From Lachnospiraceae bacterium (GTDB lineage Bacteria > Bacillota > Clostridia > Lachnospirales > Lachnospiraceae), in assembly GCA_029225065.1 (NCBI GenBank), contig JAQXVT010000081.1:1-64000 (forward strand): DNA of 64,000 nucleotides, written 5' to 3'. The position numbers and the translations under genes were made by a program. The notes under the pieces were generated by a model. That model had not been told where the DNA came from, did no database searches, and worked only from the letters and a program-made list of their open reading frames with translations. Shown piece by piece: positions 27,057 through 35,482 of the stretch. Position 1 is the first letter of the stretch. Every line of letters starts with the position of its first letter.

Positions 27057-28043
27057 ATGAAGAAATTTATAGTCAAACGGCTTCTGCTCGGAGTCGTGAT
27101 CTTATTTTTCGTTTCGCTGATCATTTACTCGATCGAGCGCAGTCTGCCGACTTCCTATGTCAAGGGAAAGGCGATGGCGATGTCCCAGAAGCAGGGCGCG
27201 AAGCCGTACGAGGAGCTGCTCGATGATCTGAATGCAGCGTACGGACTGGATAAACCGGTGCTCCAGGGCTATTTTGTGTGGCTTGGAGACGCGATTCACG
27301 GTGATTTTGGCGAGTCCTGGGTATGGACACAGCCGGTAACAGACAAATTTGCGAGCGTGATCTGGTATTCCTTTGCGCTTGCCGCGGTCTCGTTTATTCT
27401 GGAAATTCTGATTGCGATTCCGCTCGGCATCATTTCAGCGACGAAGCAGTACAGCAAGGTCGATTATGCGGTGACGGTCTTTGCGCTGATCGGTATTTCC
27501 CTGCCGACCTTCTTTTTTGCGACGATCCTGAAATGGGTATTCTCGATTAATCTCGGCTGGTTTGACCTGTACGGAATCGTCGGACGAATGCATGAGACGT
27601 ACGGCAGCGTCGGAAAAATCCTTGATATGGCGAAGCATATGGTACTTCCGGTCGTTACGCTTACGATCGTGAGCATCGGTTCCCTGATGCGTTACACGAG
27701 AACGAATATGCTTGAGGTACTGAATGCGGATTACATCCGTACAGCGCGTGCCAAGGGACTGCCGGAGAAAAAGGTCATTTACCGCCATGCGTTCCGCAAT
27801 ACGCTGATCCCGATCATCACGATCCTGGGCGGCTCGCTTCCGGGATTGTTCGGCGGCGCAATGATTACCGAGACGCTGTTTCAGATTCCGGGAATCGGAT
27901 ATACTTCTTACCAGTGTCTGATTCAGGGCGATATTCCGTTTACAATGTTTTATATGACGTTTCTGGCAGTGCTGACCTTACTTGGCAACCTGCTGGCAGA
28001 TATTCTGTACGCAGTCGCTGACCCGCGCGTCAGAATCAATTAG
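27057..28043 (+). CDS. Oligopeptide ABC transporter permease, OppB/DppB type
   Basis: A 328-residue inner-membrane permease, about six helices. The N-terminus KKFIVKRLLLGVVILFFVSLI and the EAA loop (IRTARAKGLPEKKVIYRHAFRNTLIP is the ATPase-contact region, near residue 225-250) are typical of DppB. GDFGESW after helix 1 is also characteristic. ATG 27057 follows GAAAGGAAAGAAAAGC; an open frame extends upstream but only through the hairpin region. Second gene of the operon. Confidence 0.93.
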   Translation: MKKFIVKRLLLGVVILFFVSLIIYSIERSLPTSYVKGKAMAMSQKQGAKPYEELLDDLNAAYGLDKPVLQGYFVWLGDAIHGDFGESWVWTQPVTDKFASVIWYSFALAAVSFILEILIAIPLGIISATKQYSKVDYAVTVFALIGISLPTFFFATILKWVFSINLGWFDLYGIVGRMHETYGSVGKILDMAKHMVLPVVTLTIVSIGSLMRYTRTNMLEVLNADYIRTARAKGLPEKKVIYRHAFRNTLIPIITILGGSLPGLFGGAMITETLFQIPGIGYTSYQCLIQGDIPFTMFYMTFLAVLTLLGNLLADILYAVADPRVRIN

Positions 28044-28057
28044 GGAGGAGAGAGCAG

Positions 28058-29773
28058 ATGAGCGATGAGGCAAATAAGACGGTCACGGCGCTGGACGATG
28101 AGCGCCGTGTAAAAGTGCTTTCTCCGGGACAGCTTGTGGCAAAGCGCTTTTTCCGAAACAAACTGGCGATGGCAGGACTGATCATTCTGATTGCGATGTT
28201 CGTGTTCTCCTTCATTGGCGGTATGGTGAGTCCGTACCGGGAAAGCCAGGTGTTCCGAAAGACAGAGGCTGTGTGGAAGGATTATGCGGGAGCAGCTTAC
28301 AATGACAGCTATCAGTTCCGCGTGGCAGACGGAATGACATTTCCGGCCGCGGCGCAGCAGAAGTTTATCCTTGCAGTAAACAAAGAAGCGGACAGCTTTG
28401 AGGCAGACGGCGTGACCTACATGCTGGAGCAGCGCGGCGAAGAATACTATGTCGTTCTGGCGCAGACACCGGTGGCAACCGTGCTGACCTTAAAAGGAAA
28501 ATCCACGTTCAAGGAAGTGGATGGGGCGACCCTGTCAGATGCGGCAAAGAAAGCCTTTGAGGCGGCGGCCAAAGCGGAGGAAGATTCGTTTGAGGCGGAC
28601 GGTACGACCTACCTGATCACAAAGTCCGGCCGTGAGCAGACAATCTCCTGCGGCGGTGAGGTTGCGCTTGCATCCAAGGTGGCGTTTAATGCGCCGTCAG
28701 CGGAAAGTGAGCTTACCTATTCATTTGAATCGGCGGCACTTACCGCGCTGGCAGATGGAAAGACTTCATTTACAGATGATGGAAAAACCTATGATCTGAA
28801 TGTCCTCGAGAGCGGCGCAGCAGAGATTTCTGAAAACGGAACGCTTGTTGCGACGATATCGAACCTGATCGTTTCCCCGCAGGTGTCCGGCACTTTCCTG
28901 CCGCTGGAATTTAAAGAGGCGGTGGAGCAGGCAATCGAGGAAAAAGCCGACAGCTTTACCGTGGAGGACGCTTCCGGTGAGGTGACGTACCAGCTTCAGA
29001 ACAAAAATCAGCAGTATGTGATCCGTGTCCAGAAGGAGACGACGGTAAACGATACGTATCATGCGCCGAACCGTGCGCACTGGCTTGGCACCGATGGAAA
29101 CGGAATGGATATGCTGACCCGTCTGATGTACGGCGGCCGGATTTCTCTGATGATCGGCTTTGTCGTTATCATCATTGAGATTGTGCTCGGCGTAATCGTG
29201 GGCGGATGCTCCGGTTATTTCGGCGGATGGGTTGACACGATTCTGATGCGAGTGGTCGACGTCGTGATCTGTATTCCGGCGATGCCGCTGTATATCATCA
29301 TCGGTTCGATCATGGATTATTATAAGGTAGATCCGCGGCTTCGTATTTATGCTCTGTGCGCGATCCTGGGACTGATCGGATGGCCGGGCATTGCGCGAAT
29401 GGTGCGCGGACAGATCCTCTCCCTGCGTGAGCAGGAGTTCATGATCGCGACGGAGGCGACCGGTGTGCGCGTTTCCAGAAGAATTTTCCGTCATCTGATT
29501 CCGAATGTCATTCCGCAGCTGATTGTCATTGCGACGATGGGACTCGGCGATGTCATTTTGATGGAGGCGACCTTAAGCTTCCTTGGTATCGGTGTAAAAT
29601 TCCCGTATGCGTCCTGGGGAAATATTGTAAATGCGGTCAACGATGTCTATGTACTGACGAACTTCTGGTTCGTATGGATTCCGGCCGGATTCCTGATTCT
29701 GATCACGGTACTTGGTTTTAACTTCGTGGGCGACGGCCTTCGTGATGCGTTTGACCCGAAAATGAAACGGTAG
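28058..29773 (+). CDS. OppC/DppC-type permease with a large repeated extracytoplasmic insert
   Basis: A 571-residue permease; the family is normally ~300. Helix 1 is at ~37-57. Residues ~61-336 form an insert facing outside, and the normal sequence resumes at HWLGTDGNGMDMLTRLMYGG. The insert holds four related units whose core (DSFEADG-x-TY-x-L) recurs at residues ~112, 176, 237 and 298, i.e. every ~61-64 residues. The remaining helices and the EAA loop (MIATEATGVRVSRRIFRHLIPN) are standard. The insert could contact the long substrate-binding protein or the wall; that is inference. GGGAGGAGAGAGCAG lies upstream. Third gene of the operon. Confidence 0.92.
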   Translation: MSDEANKTVTALDDERRVKVLSPGQLVAKRFFRNKLAMAGLIILIAMFVFSFIGGMVSPYRESQVFRKTEAVWKDYAGAAYNDSYQFRVADGMTFPAAAQQKFILAVNKEADSFEADGVTYMLEQRGEEYYVVLAQTPVATVLTLKGKSTFKEVDGATLSDAAKKAFEAAAKAEEDSFEADGTTYLITKSGREQTISCGGEVALASKVAFNAPSAESELTYSFESAALTALADGKTSFTDDGKTYDLNVLESGAAEISENGTLVATISNLIVSPQVSGTFLPLEFKEAVEQAIEEKADSFTVEDASGEVTYQLQNKNQQYVIRVQKETTVNDTYHAPNRAHWLGTDGNGMDMLTRLMYGGRISLMIGFVVIIIEIVLGVIVGGCSGYFGGWVDTILMRVVDVVICIPAMPLYIIIGSIMDYYKVDPRLRIYALCAILGLIGWPGIARMVRGQILSLREQEFMIATEATGVRVSRRIFRHLIPNVIPQLIVIATMGLGDVILMEATLSFLGIGVKFPYASWGNIVNAVNDVYVLTNFWFVWIPAGFLILITVLGFNFVGDGLRDAFDPKMKR

Positions 29774-29781
29774 GTGGCGAT

Positions 29782-30990
29782 ATGGCATTGTTTGGTAAGA
29801 AAAATTCAAATTATATCTCAGCGAAGGAGACGAAGCGGATCTCAAAGGAGAATCGCCGGATCACCGGTGAGATCGAGAAAAAGAGAAACCGGAAGCACAT
29901 TCCGGAGTCAGAATATTTGAGCACGATGAAAAATCCGGACAACGTAGTGGAATTTGACAATGTGCACACCTACTTTTTTACGGACATCGGAGTGGTAAAG
30001 GCAGTCGACGGCGTGTCATTTGAGGTGCCGCAGGGCAAGACGGTCGGCATCGTCGGCGAGTCGGGCTGCGGGAAATCCGTGACGAGCCTGTCTTTAATGC
30101 AGCTTGTACAGCGTCCGCAGGGACAGACGGTGGAGGGCGAGATCCGCTTCAACACCGGGGAAAAGGTCTACAATATCGTAAATACGCCGACTTCCGTGAT
30201 GCAGACACTGCGCGGCAATGAGATGTCGATGATCTTTCAGGAGCCGATGACCTCGTTAAATCCGGTATTCCGGATCGGGGAGCAGGTGGACGAGATCGTG
30301 GCGCTGCACAATCCGTCGATGTCGAAGGAGGATGTAAAGCGCCGCACGATCGAGATGCTGGAGATGGTCGGCATCGCAAACAGCGAGGGCGTTTACCGGA
30401 TGTATCCGCACGAGTTATCCGGCGGTATGCGTCAGCGAATCTGTATCGCGATCGGACTTGCATGCAATCCGCGTCTGATTATCGCGGACGAGCCGACGAC
30501 GGCGCTCGATGTGACGATTCAGGCACAGATCCTCGATCTGATGCGTTCTCTGAAGGATAAGATCAATTCCTCGATCATGCTGATCACGCATGACCTCGGC
30601 GTCATCGCGGAGATGGCAGATTACGTGGTTGTCATGTATGCGGGCCGCGTGGTAGAAAAGGGTACGGCTCAGGAAATTTTCAAGACACCGTCGCATCCGT
30701 ACACGATCGGACTGATGCGCTCCAAGCCGGTAGTCGGCAAGCAGGTCGACAAGCTCTACAGTATTCCGGGCAAGGTGCCGAACCCGATCAATATGCCGGA
30801 TTACTGCTATTTCAAGGATCGCTGCGAGTTAAGCTGCGGGAAATGTAACGGCTCTTATCCGGGCGTAATTAAATTAAGTCCGACGCATGAGGTCAGCTGC
30901 TACCGGTATCTGGAGCGAAAAGAGGCCGGCTGGCTGATGGAGGAGCATCTTGGAAAGGAGGGGGCTTCCGAACGGGAGAGCGAAGCATGA
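29782..30990 (+). CDS. Oligopeptide ABC transporter ATPase, OppD type
   Basis: A 402-residue ATPase with Walker [12 protein letters not shown], signature [16 protein letters not shown], Walker [12 protein letters not shown] and a C-terminal Cys-containing oligopeptide-transporter domain ([22 protein letters not shown]), the sort that can carry an Fe-S cluster in OppD/F. A charged ~50-residue extension ([20 protein letters not shown]) precedes the ABC domain. The ATG follows AGGTGGCGAT; only 8 bases separate it from the permease stop. It overlaps oppF by 4 bases. Confidence 0.93.
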   Translation: MALFGKKNSNYISAKETKRISKENRRITGEIEKKRNRKHIPESEYLSTMKNPDNVVEFDNVHTYFFTDIGVVKAVDGVSFEVPQGKTVGIVGESGCGKSVTSLSLMQLVQRPQGQTVEGEIRFNTGEKVYNIVNTPTSVMQTLRGNEMSMIFQEPMTSLNPVFRIGEQVDEIVALHNPSMSKEDVKRRTIEMLEMVGIANSEGVYRMYPHELSGGMRQRICIAIGLACNPRLIIADEPTTALDVTIQAQILDLMRSLKDKINSSIMLITHDLGVIAEMADYVVVMYAGRVVEKGTAQEIFKTPSHPYTIGLMRSKPVVGKQVDKLYSIPGKVPNPINMPDYCYFKDRCELSCGKCNGSYPGVIKLSPTHEVSCYRYLERKEAGWLMEEHLGKEGASERESEA

Positions 30991-31982
30991 CAAAAAACAT
31001 GATGGAAAATAAGAAAAATGACAACATTCTGGAAGTGTCCCATCTGAAAAAATATTTCCCGATCAAGGGCGGCATGTTCGGCCGCCAGGTGGGCGCAGTC
31101 AAGGCTGTGGATGACGTATCGTTTACTCTGAAGCGCGGCACGACGATGGGACTCGTGGGCGAGTCCGGCTGCGGCAAATCGACGACGGGACGGACGATCC
31201 TGCGTCTGATTGAGAAGACGGACGGCAGCGTACTGTTCAACGGAAAGGATGTCTATGGCCTTTCTCATAAGGAGATGCGGGATATGCGCACGAAGATGCA
31301 GATCATCTTCCAGGATCCGTATTCCTCCCTTTCACCGCGACTTCCGGTCGGTGAGATCATCGGCGAGGCCGTAAAGGAACACAATCTGGTGCCGAAAAAT
31401 GAGTATCAGGATTATATCACAAAGATTATGAATGACTGCGGACTGCAGTCGTACCACAAGGACCGGTATCCGCACGAGTTTTCCGGCGGACAGCGCCAGC
31501 GAATCTGTATCGCACGTGCGCTTGCCCTGAATCCGGAGTTCGTTGTCTGCGATGAGCCGGTATCGGCGCTGGATGTATCGGTACAGGCACAGATCATCAA
31601 CCTGCTAAAGACACTGCAGGAGGAGCGAAACCTGACCTACCTCTTTATTTCACATGATTTATCCGTCGTGGAGCATATTTCCGACACGGTCGGAGTCATG
31701 TATCTGGGGGGACTTGTAGAGACCGGAGAGACTGCGGACATTTTTGCAAACCCGCTTCACCCGTACACGCAGGCACTGTTTTCTGCGATTCCGATGCCGG
31801 ATCCGGACCTGAAGCGCAACCGCATCATACTGGAGGGAAGCATTCCGTCCCCGGCAAATCCGCCGAAGGGCTGCAAATTCCATACGCGCTGCAATCGCTG
31901 CATGGAGTGCTGCAAGACAGAGGAACCGCAGGCAAAGAATATGGGGAATGGGCATGTGGTGAAGTGCCATCTGTATGATTGA
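30987..31982 (+). CDS. Oligopeptide ABC transporter ATPase, OppF type
   Basis: A 331-residue ATPase, partner of the preceding OppD. Walker [14 protein letters not shown], signature [17 protein letters not shown], Walker [13 protein letters not shown], then the C-terminal domain [19 protein letters not shown] with several Cys. The ATG overlaps the oppD stop (ATGA). With two ATPases, two permeases and an SBP the importer is complete. Confidence 0.94.
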   Translation: MTKNMMENKKNDNILEVSHLKKYFPIKGGMFGRQVGAVKAVDDVSFTLKRGTTMGLVGESGCGKSTTGRTILRLIEKTDGSVLFNGKDVYGLSHKEMRDMRTKMQIIFQDPYSSLSPRLPVGEIIGEAVKEHNLVPKNEYQDYITKIMNDCGLQSYHKDRYPHEFSGGQRQRICIARALALNPEFVVCDEPVSALDVSVQAQIINLLKTLQEERNLTYLFISHDLSVVEHISDTVGVMYLGGLVETGETADIFANPLHPYTQALFSAIPMPDPDLKRNRIILEGSIPSPANPPKGCKFHTRCNRCMECCKTEEPQAKNMGNGHVVKCHLYD

Positions 31983-32125
31983 ATTTCATAGATTGGATGA
32001 CTTATGATCTGTCTGCCAGTGGGAAGATTAATTATGGACATACAGGCAGTGAAGCATATCTGGTTGTTTTGTGAGAGATTCAGCATAGTTCTGGCACTGA
32101 TTATGCGAAGAAAGGAGTACTTGCC

Positions 32126-32458
32126 ATGAAAAAGAAACCATCCGATGATCTGCCGGATTACACCGTAGCGGATATGAATGTGGACGGAATGCCGTGGAAT
32201 TCAAGGCGGCCGTGGCAGCTGCTCCCGGGAGATCCGTCTGCCGCCAAGAAAAAGAATGACCTGCAGCACGCCGAGCCGCAGACGGAAGAGGCAGGCGCAG
32301 AAAATCCGTTTCTGGCCGGGCAGGAGCAGCCGTTTGAGAAAGAGGAGCGGCGCGCGCTTGTGTGGATTGCGCTGAAGGCATCACTGCTGCTTGGCGGCGT
32401 GTTTGTGCTGGCGGCGTTTCTGTTTCTGCTGTTCTGCGTGAATGTGTGGTTTAAGTAG
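32126..32458 (+). CDS. Small single-helix membrane protein at the end of the Opp operon
   Basis: A 110-residue protein. Residues 1-70 are polar and Pro/Glu-rich (DLPDYTVADMNVDGMPW), then one hydrophobic helix near residues 80-107 ends the protein. No family recognised. GAAAGGAGTACTTGCC is a clear ribosome site. It follows oppF by 143 bases and precedes the operon terminator, so it may be an accessory of the importer; that is inference from position only. Confidence 0.7.
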   Translation: MKKKPSDDLPDYTVADMNVDGMPWNSRRPWQLLPGDPSAAKKKNDLQHAEPQTEEAGAENPFLAGQEQPFEKEERRALVWIALKASLLLGGVFVLAAFLFLLFCVNVWFK

Positions 32459-32517
32459 AAGCGCGAGTAAAGATATGCGGAAACCACGATGGATCTGAAA
32501 AGATAGTTCAATAAAAA

Positions 32518-32642
32518 TATCCTGAACAGATACATGGCTTGAAAAGCTGATGCATTTTGTTCAGGATAGATATTAGAAATCAGATAAGCATTTCACTGCT
32601 TCAAGTGCACGGCACTAAGCGGGGGAATGCTTATCTGTTTTT
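32518..32642 (+). terminator. Terminator region between the Opp operon and the convergent C39-like gene
   Basis: Hairpin 1: TATCCTGAACA (32518) with TGTTCAGGATA (32558). Hairpin 2: CAGATAAGCATT (32581) with AATGCTTATCTG (32626) followed by five T, a Rho-independent terminator for the + strand. Confidence 0.8.
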
Positions 32643-32726
32643 ATGATCAAGTGATGTCGACTTTACTTTTAGGGAAATTGGATGATGATCAGATAGTCGT
32701 TTTAACTTATAAAATGGCATGACAAA

Positions 32727-33371
32727 TCAGATGGAAACAGGCTCCGTCGTATGTTTTCGGCACTCCGGCCTGGTACGGTACATAATGAGCGCTTCGCGGT
32801 CCGAAAACTCCCCCATCTGATAGTAATCAATTGCGGTGCGGTTCATCCGGCAGACGGAAATCGAGCGGTTGGCGCGCTTTGGCATATGGTGGAGAAATTC
32901 GATTTCCTCTGTTTTGTATTCGTCGTCCAATTCAGGATCGTCGATCTCCTCATAATACGGATCGAAGAGCAGAATGCGGTCCTCGCCGTCAATGCCGGTG
33001 AGCAGCACGTAATGCCAGCATTCCAGGCTGAGGCGCAGGACGACGGCACCGCCGTTTTCAAGGGCGGTCCAGATTTTTGAGCCCGGTGCAATCACGACCT
33101 CGTCCTCTTTGATGTAATCGCAGTGAATCGGAAAATTTCTCGTCTCGGAAAAATGATTGAGCCAGTTCGACATATAGTGGACAGCGGCAGCGGATGTGCC
33201 GCGTTTGCACAGCTCGCCGTGCTCGTTGTACGTATCCATGCAGTAGAGCATGATGAATTTTACAATGTCCGGGTAAATTTCTTCCCGGTCAAAGAGATAG
33301 CGGATGCCGTTTAAGATTGAAACCGGTCCGCAGTCATATTCGCTTGTCTGGTAATTCAGCAGATTTTTCAT
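32727..33371 (-). CDS. Stand-alone C39-like cysteine peptidase, paralogue 2
   Basis: A 214-residue cytosolic paralogue of the protein at 22896-23519. It keeps Q8 and Cys14 at C39 spacing (Q-TSEYD-C), WHYVLLTG (His) and LLFDPYYEE (Asp). The shared N-terminal pattern is EYDCGP, then FxREEI and IMLYxxDxYN. No leader-peptide substrate or fused transporter is present. AGAGGAAG lies about 8 bases before the ATG on the minus strand. It is transcribed toward the terminator of the first Opp operon and away from the second one. Whether both act on imported or ribosomal peptides is unknown. Confidence 0.75.
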   Translation of the reverse strand: MKNLLNYQTSEYDCGPVSILNGIRYLFDREEIYPDIVKFIMLYCMDTYNEHGELCKRGTSAAAVHYMSNWLNHFSETRNFPIHCDYIKEDEVVIAPGSKIWTALENGGAVVLRLSLECWHYVLLTGIDGEDRILLFDPYYEEIDDPELDDEYKTEEIEFLHHMPKRANRSISVCRMNRTAIDYYQMGEFSDREALIMYRTRPECRKHTTEPVSI

Positions 33372-33449
33372 GGTAAGCTTCCTCTCTGTTTTGCCCCAAA
33401 TTGGTAATGGGTCAGCACCGCTGATTTCTTACGCAGGCAAATTCTCCTT

Positions 33450-33478
33450 ACTCTACCGCGCATTGCGGAATTTGTCAA
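33450..33478 (-). promoter_or_regulatory. Promoter of C39-like gene 2
   Basis: On the minus strand: TTGACA, 17-base spacer, TAGAGT. It shares TTGACAAATT and a GCGCG stretch with the promoter at 23639-23667. It is back to back with the promoter of the second Opp operon. Confidence 0.75.
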
Positions 33479-33551
33479 GATGGGGGGAGAAATGTAGTTG
33501 TTACTGTTCAGAGCCAAGCAAAATTAATTTTAGATAATATTCAAAATGTAT

Positions 33552-33580
33552 TTGACAAGAAAAGTATGTTATAATAAAAT
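33552..33580 (+). promoter_or_regulatory. Promoter of the second Opp operon
   Basis: TTGACA, 17-base spacer, TAAAAT, about 95 bases before the SBP start. The 304-base divergent region also holds one GTTACTGTTCAGAGCC fragment (33494-33509). Confidence 0.7.
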
Positions 33581-33675
33581 AAATGCAGCCAAATCATATA
33601 TTTCATATAGATATGGTGGGAAAAGTGGAGTATCCTGAAAGGTTTCAGGAGATTCATCCAGAAGGAGGGACTATT

Positions 33676-35283
33676 ATGAAAAGAGGTACACGCACACTGC
33701 TCGGCGCAGTACTTGCGGCTTCCATGACGGTTTCACTTGCATCCGTCGGCGTGGCAGCGGCTGAGAGCGACGCAGCAGACAAGATCGTAAACATCGGCGT
33801 TACGGATTCCCTTGGCGGAGTCAATCCGCTGGCGATCGATCAGACAGAGATCAACAAATACAGCATCGATCTGGAATTTCTTCCGCTCGTAGAACTGGAT
33901 TCCGACCTGAATTTCCAGGGAATGCTGGCTGATTCCGTGACGACGGAAGATAATCAGAACTTTACGGTACATCTCGATGAGAATGCCGCCTGGTCAGACG
34001 GTACACCGGTGACAGCAGAGGACGTGGAGTTCACAGTACTTCGCCTTGCAAGCCCGGTAATCGGCAATGCGACGATGATGCTCTATGCATTTGAGGGTGT
34101 CGGCGATGATGGCTTTGTAGAGGAAGGCGCGACAAGCATCGACGGAGTACAGGTGATCGATGATAAGACGGTTCAGTTCACTTCCAAGGAGCCGATGGCT
34201 CTGACCACCTTTGAAAATACGTACGGAAGATACATTCACACGCTGCCGAAGCACGTGCTGGAGAACTACAGCGATGAGGAACTTCAGACACTGGACTGGT
34301 TCAATCATCCAGATGTGGTAAGCGGTCCGTATTTCCTGACCGATTATGACACTGAGCATTATGTGACGTATGAGGCAAACGAAAGCTACTGGAAAGGCGC
34401 GCCGAAGATCGGCAAGCTGAATATCAAGATCGTAGAGGGCAGCCAGATTTATGCAGGACTTCAGTCCGGCGAGATCGACATCACCCATCACACGATGACT
34501 GCGATTCCGCAGGAGGATTACGAGAGCATCGAGAGTCTTGAAAATGTGGATGTGGTATACGGTCTTCCGATCACCAACCAGTCTGCATTTATCCAGACAG
34601 CAAATATTCCGGATGCAAGAGTGCGTGAGGCGCTTGTCTATGCAATCGACCGGAACCAGCTGGTAGAACAGCTCTTAAAGGGACATGGCGAGGTAGTGGA
34701 CGGATTCCTTTCCTCTGCAAGCCCGTTTTATGATGATTCCATCACACCGATGACCTACGATCCGGAAAAAGCGAAAGAGCTTCTTGATGAGGCTGGCTGG
34801 GACGGATCTCAGACCCTTCGCTTCTATGTAAACTCCGGCGACAGCACTTTTGTCAACGGTGCACAGGTACTTGCAGCACAGTGGGCAGCAGTTGGCATCA
34901 ACGTGGAAGTAACGACCGTAGATCTGGCGACGCTGATGACCGTTGCAGGCACAAATGATTACGATATCATGGCCGTGCAGTATACGTACGCACCGGTTGA
35001 TCCGTATCCGGATGTGAGCTGGCTGCTGAGCGGTGAGGGAAGCTGGACCGGATATGCGGACGATTCCATCAACGAGGCTCTGGCAGGTACGCAGCAGACG
35101 AGTGATATCGAGGAAATCAAAGGCCTGTACTCGATCGTAGACAGCAAAGTGCAGGAGGATGTTCCGATGTTCTCCGTTTACGTAATCAGCGCACAGGGCG
35201 CAGTCAACAAGCGTCTGACCGGTGCACAGCCGAGCGCATACGGCTTCTTCAACGACGTACAGAACTGGGATATCGCGCAGTAA
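33676..35283 (+). CDS. Dipeptide/oligopeptide ABC transporter substrate-binding protein
   Basis: A 535-residue SBP_bac_5 protein. The signal peptide (RTLLGAVLAASMTVSLASVG then VAAA-ES) has an AxA site and, again, no lipobox Cys. Family blocks: ENAAWSDGTPVTAEDVEFTV, GPYFLTDYDTEHYVTYEANE and the hinge region DYDIMAVQYTYAPVDPYPD. ATG 33676 has GAAGGAGGGACTATT upstream; the frame is open further up but that part lies in the untranslated leader. First gene of the operon SBP, fused ATPase, permease, permease. Confidence 0.94.
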   Translation: MKRGTRTLLGAVLAASMTVSLASVGVAAAESDAADKIVNIGVTDSLGGVNPLAIDQTEINKYSIDLEFLPLVELDSDLNFQGMLADSVTTEDNQNFTVHLDENAAWSDGTPVTAEDVEFTVLRLASPVIGNATMMLYAFEGVGDDGFVEEGATSIDGVQVIDDKTVQFTSKEPMALTTFENTYGRYIHTLPKHVLENYSDEELQTLDWFNHPDVVSGPYFLTDYDTEHYVTYEANESYWKGAPKIGKLNIKIVEGSQIYAGLQSGEIDITHHTMTAIPQEDYESIESLENVDVVYGLPITNQSAFIQTANIPDARVREALVYAIDRNQLVEQLLKGHGEVVDGFLSSASPFYDDSITPMTYDPEKAKELLDEAGWDGSQTLRFYVNSGDSTFVNGAQVLAAQWAAVGINVEVTTVDLATLMTVAGTNDYDIMAVQYTYAPVDPYPDVSWLLSGEGSWTGYADDSINEALAGTQQTSDIEEIKGLYSIVDSKVQEDVPMFSVYVISAQGAVNKRLTGAQPSAYGFFNDVQNWDIAQ

Positions 35284-35423
35284 AGAAACGCTTTTGCCGC
35301 CTGGAGAGAAAGCAGGTTACCGTTTGATGGGATCTGTAATCGGAAACAAAAGAAAACTCAGGGCAGCAGCATAAAAGAAGTCTGCATGAGAGATACTGCA
35401 AAATAGAGAAATACAGAATTGGT

Positions 35424-35459
35424 GACAGACAGCCGGTGACGGGATCGGCTGTCTGTTTT
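35424..35459 (+). terminator. Attenuator/terminator hairpin between SBP and ATPase genes
   Basis: ACAGACAGCCG (35425) pairs with CGGCTGTCTGT (35446), then TTTT. It is probably leaky, giving more SBP than transporter. Confidence 0.75.
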
Positions 35460-35482
35460 CGTAAGTTTAGAAAGGAACCGGT

